From Chloroflexota bacterium (lineage in GTDB: Bacteria > Chloroflexota > UBA4733), in contig JAMCTA010000146.1 in NCBI GenBank assembly GCA_023381895.1, positions 1 to 32,991 of the forward strand: a stretch of DNA of 32,991 nt. The letters are read 5' to 3'. The position numbers were made by a program, and so were the translations under genes. Position 1 is the stretch's first letter. Every line of letters begins with the position of its first letter. The notes under the pieces were generated by a model. That model was not told the DNA's origin and did no database searches. It saw nothing but the letters and a program-made list of their open reading frames with translations. Shown here one piece after another: positions 31,234-32,991 of the stretch.

Positions 31234-32859
31234 CTAGTGTGAGACTTCGGCTTCACGCGGGGGCGGAAGCTTGCGGATGCGAAGGAGCCCTGCTTTCAGC
31301 AGCCAGAGTAGCGCCAGGCGCTCTTGCTCGTTCCGAGCGAGCGTCTTCACTCGCTGGGGGCCATTCTGAAGCACACCGAGGAGGCGCTCAAAAACGGTGT
31401 CCGGGAGGAGCTGCTTGATCTGTGGTGCCACCGGCGGATTTTGGAGTGCTCCCGGTCGTCGCTCGATGAGGTCGTCAGGAGCGAGAAGATGGGTGGGGTA
31501 GTGTGTGAAGAGCTCTCCAAAAGGGAAGCGGACCGGTGGTCGCTCCGTGAGGGTCTGCTGCAGTGCCTCCTGCTTCAGCTCACGCCACAGAGACTCATAC
31601 CGCTGCACAATGCTGCTCCAATCGAAGAGCTTGGCTCGCTTCAGAGCGGCCGCACTCATTGCTTGACGCTGTTCCTCGTGCTCGAGAAGGTCGCTGAGGC
31701 GCTGGAGCAAGCTCTCTTCATCAACAGAGATGCCTTGTCCCAACATCACATGGTCAGTCACGAAGTTTCCTAGCTCACTCTGGATGTCGATAGCTGAGGT
31801 CACGTCCCCCCAGATCGTCGGGATACGGAATCCCTGCACGCCCTCTTCAACGATGTCCCGATATCCGCCCCAGTCGGAAACGACGACGGGCAACCCCGCT
31901 GCCATAGCTTCGATGACAGCGATGCCAAAGGACTCTTGCAGGCTGTCGGCGGGGCTCACGAAGATATCTGTGGCCCAGAGCAGCAAACGCTTTTGCAAGC
32001 CGGAAACGTCAGGGAAGAGCAGGACTTCCGGGGCGCACCCGAGCTGTTGGGCGCGAGAACGGAGAAAGCCCGAGTAGCGTTGCGTGTCGTCGCCAGCGAG
32101 GATGAGTCGGAGAGAGCGTGATCGACGCTGGCTCAGGAGGTGTGCGAAGGCGCGAAGGAGCACATCCAGGTCTGCCTTATCAAAGGGGGACAGCCTGCCG
32201 AAGTAGAGAAGATAGCGGTAATCGGGATCTAGTCCGAGGATGCGGCGGGACTCCAGCGCGTTGAGTGTTGGCGCGAAGTAGGCAGTGTCCACTCCGAGCG
32301 GTGCGAGATCAAATCGATGAAGTGGTTGCGTGACGGAGAGTTGGTATGCCGATGTAAGGTGCGTCAGGATGTGTTGCAACGTGGCACGTGCGTCGCTCGA
32401 TGTACAGAATGTGCTGTCAAACGGTTGCAGACCGATCACGAGCGCATCGATGAACTGCGGTATGAGGTTGGCGTAGCTGAGGCTGTGCACGGTGGCGGTG
32501 AGTGGCGTCGGCTCCGGTGCGAGCGGTCGCACTAGGCTCGCGAGTCGAGCCAGACGCGGTGAGCTGGGGTCGTGAACTGCGACGTAGCGCCGCGTTTGCA
32601 GCGCCTGGCGGACGAGAGGAAGGGGTATGAAGCGGACGCGCTCCAGCGGTGCTCCGTGCTGGGCCCACTGTGCGATGTAGGCTGCGGGGTCCTGGGCGTG
32701 ATCTTCTTGAACAAAGACATCGTAAGCATCGAACGTGCCGTGGATAAAGATGGCACGCAACGCCTCAGTGGTAGCGATTCGAGCTCCATTGACCCGGGTC
32801 GTCGGCTGGAGCGGGTCGACGGGGACATCACTCGCGAGCAGCGCTAGGTGTTCCGTCAT
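31234..32859 (-). CDS. GT4-family glycosyltransferase
   Basis: A protein of 541 residues with a GT-B fold. The donor-binding domain has YLLYFGRLSPFDKADLDVLL near residue 218 and then LRLILAGDD. It also has the EX7E-type nucleotide-sugar motif SPADSLQESFGIAVIEAMAAGLPVVVSDWGGYRDIVEEG near 301. The N-terminal domain begins oddly with MTEHLALLASDVPVDPLQPT and has IFIHGTFDAYDVF. A 110-residue C-terminal tail (from about 430) is not part of the usual fold. It transfers a sugar from a nucleotide donor, probably in the cytoplasm for envelope glycans. The ATG at 32859 follows AGAAGGG at good spacing, and another gene ends 35 bases upstream on the same strand, so they may be an operon. Confidence 0.9.
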   Translation of the reverse strand: MTEHLALLASDVPVDPLQPTTRVNGARIATTEALRAIFIHGTFDAYDVFVQEDHAQDPAAYIAQWAQHGAPLERVRFIPLPLVRQALQTRRYVAVHDPSSPRLARLASLVRPLAPEPTPLTATVHSLSYANLIPQFIDALVIGLQPFDSTFCTSSDARATLQHILTHLTSAYQLSVTQPLHRFDLAPLGVDTAYFAPTLNALESRRILGLDPDYRYLLYFGRLSPFDKADLDVLLRAFAHLLSQRRSRSLRLILAGDDTQRYSGFLRSRAQQLGCAPEVLLFPDVSGLQKRLLLWATDIFVSPADSLQESFGIAVIEAMAAGLPVVVSDWGGYRDIVEEGVQGFRIPTIWGDVTSAIDIQSELGNFVTDHVMLGQGISVDEESLLQRLSDLLEHEEQRQAMSAAALKRAKLFDWSSIVQRYESLWRELKQEALQQTLTERPPVRFPFGELFTHYPTHLLAPDDLIERRPGALQNPPVAPQIKQLLPDTVFERLLGVLQNGPQRVKTLARNEQERLALLWLLKAGLLRIRKLPPPREAEVSH

Positions 32860-32894
32860 GGCGTGTCCCTTCTCAACATGCGGGGGCGTTGACC

Positions 32895-32991
32895 CTATCG
32901 GAGCACTGCAAGGTTGTTGCGATGCACAACTTCTGGTCCGTAGGTGTAGCCGAGCAAGGGGGCGATCTCGTGAGAGTGGTGACCGGCGATC
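32895..32991 (-). CDS. C-terminal end of an unidentified protein
   Basis: On the minus strand the frame is open from the window edge and encodes 31 residues, IAGHHSHEIAPLLGYTYGPE then VVHRNNLAVLR, ending at TAG (32897-32895). The text looks like real protein, and it sits just upstream of the glycosyltransferase, so it probably belongs to the same operon. I do not recognise the family from this short piece. Confidence 0.5.
   Translation of the reverse strand, partial: IAGHHSHEIAPLLGYTYGPEVVHRNNLAVLR

Noticed and set aside
1..32991. CRISPR array, prophage, toxin-antitoxin or retron-like system
   Set aside because: No regular spaced repeats, no phage structural or integrase genes, and no reverse transcriptase or paired small toxin genes were found on either strand.

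Overview
The window is moderately GC-rich bacterial chromosomal DNA with about 25 intact protein genes, one tmRNA gene and at least six decayed gene fragments. No rRNA, ordinary tRNA, CRISPR array or prophage is visible. Several features together suggest a free-living member of the Chloroflexota or a similar Gram-positive-type lineage. These are a Tat/lipobox solute-binding protein with a long Ser/Thr/Ala linker, a four-LysM amidase, a Flp-type pilin, a Tat-exported phosphoesterase, an IS1182-type transposase relic and many GTG/TTG starts. This taxonomic call is an inference from gene content, not a search result.

Layout. 1-3.7 kb: the end of a flippase-like membrane protein translationally coupled to a methyltransferase, a convergent LysM amidase, a Flp-like pilin, a GlsB/YeaQ-type membrane protein and a stand-alone Lrp/AsnC ligand-binding domain. 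3.75-4.2 kb: a complete tmRNA gene (ssrA) on the minus strand with its own terminator. 4.3-11.7 kb: a xylose-isomerase-like TIM-barrel protein, a small unknown protein, a hybrid histidine kinase, a secreted GH99-like glycosidase, a DHA2-type MFS exporter and a ThuA-like protein. 11.7-15.8 kb: a HIT protein and a lysophospholipid-type acyltransferase in tandem, a Tat-dependent metallophosphoesterase and chorismate synthase (aroC). 16-21.1 kb: a sugar-uptake cluster on the minus strand, made of a Gfo/Idh/MocA oxidoreductase, a solute-binding protein and two MalF/MalG-type permeases with no ATPase. 21.4-23.3 kb: a REC-GAF-histidine kinase with a possible 50-codon ORF just upstream.

23.5-31.1 kb holds most of the debris. 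It has a histidine-kinase tail followed by a strong terminator, a frameshifted MFS pump next to an intact MarR gene, a frameshifted enolase-superfamily fragment, a flippase-like tail, an epimerase C-terminal half and a frameshifted IS1182-type transposase. Intact genes lie among them: a phosphoribosyltransferase whose first codon is in doubt, Hsp20, a small winged-helix protein, an alpha/beta-hydrolase, an aldo/keto reductase and an AIM24-family protein. The window closes with a GT4 glycosyltransferase and the last codons of an upstream partner.

How the genes may work together. The GH99-like enzyme, TIM-barrel isomerase, ThuA-like protein, Gfo/Idh/MocA enzyme, binding-protein-dependent transporter, aldo/keto reductase and esterase fit scavenging and oxidation of sugars from external polysaccharide. 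One 8-bp palindrome, GACCGGTC, occurs three times, always intergenic: twice before the GH99-like gene and once before the Gfo/Idh gene. It may be a shared operator. No single dramatic new system stands out. The best leads are the tmRNA, this shared palindrome, other inverted repeats, the small ORFs beside histidine kinases and the pseudogene cluster.
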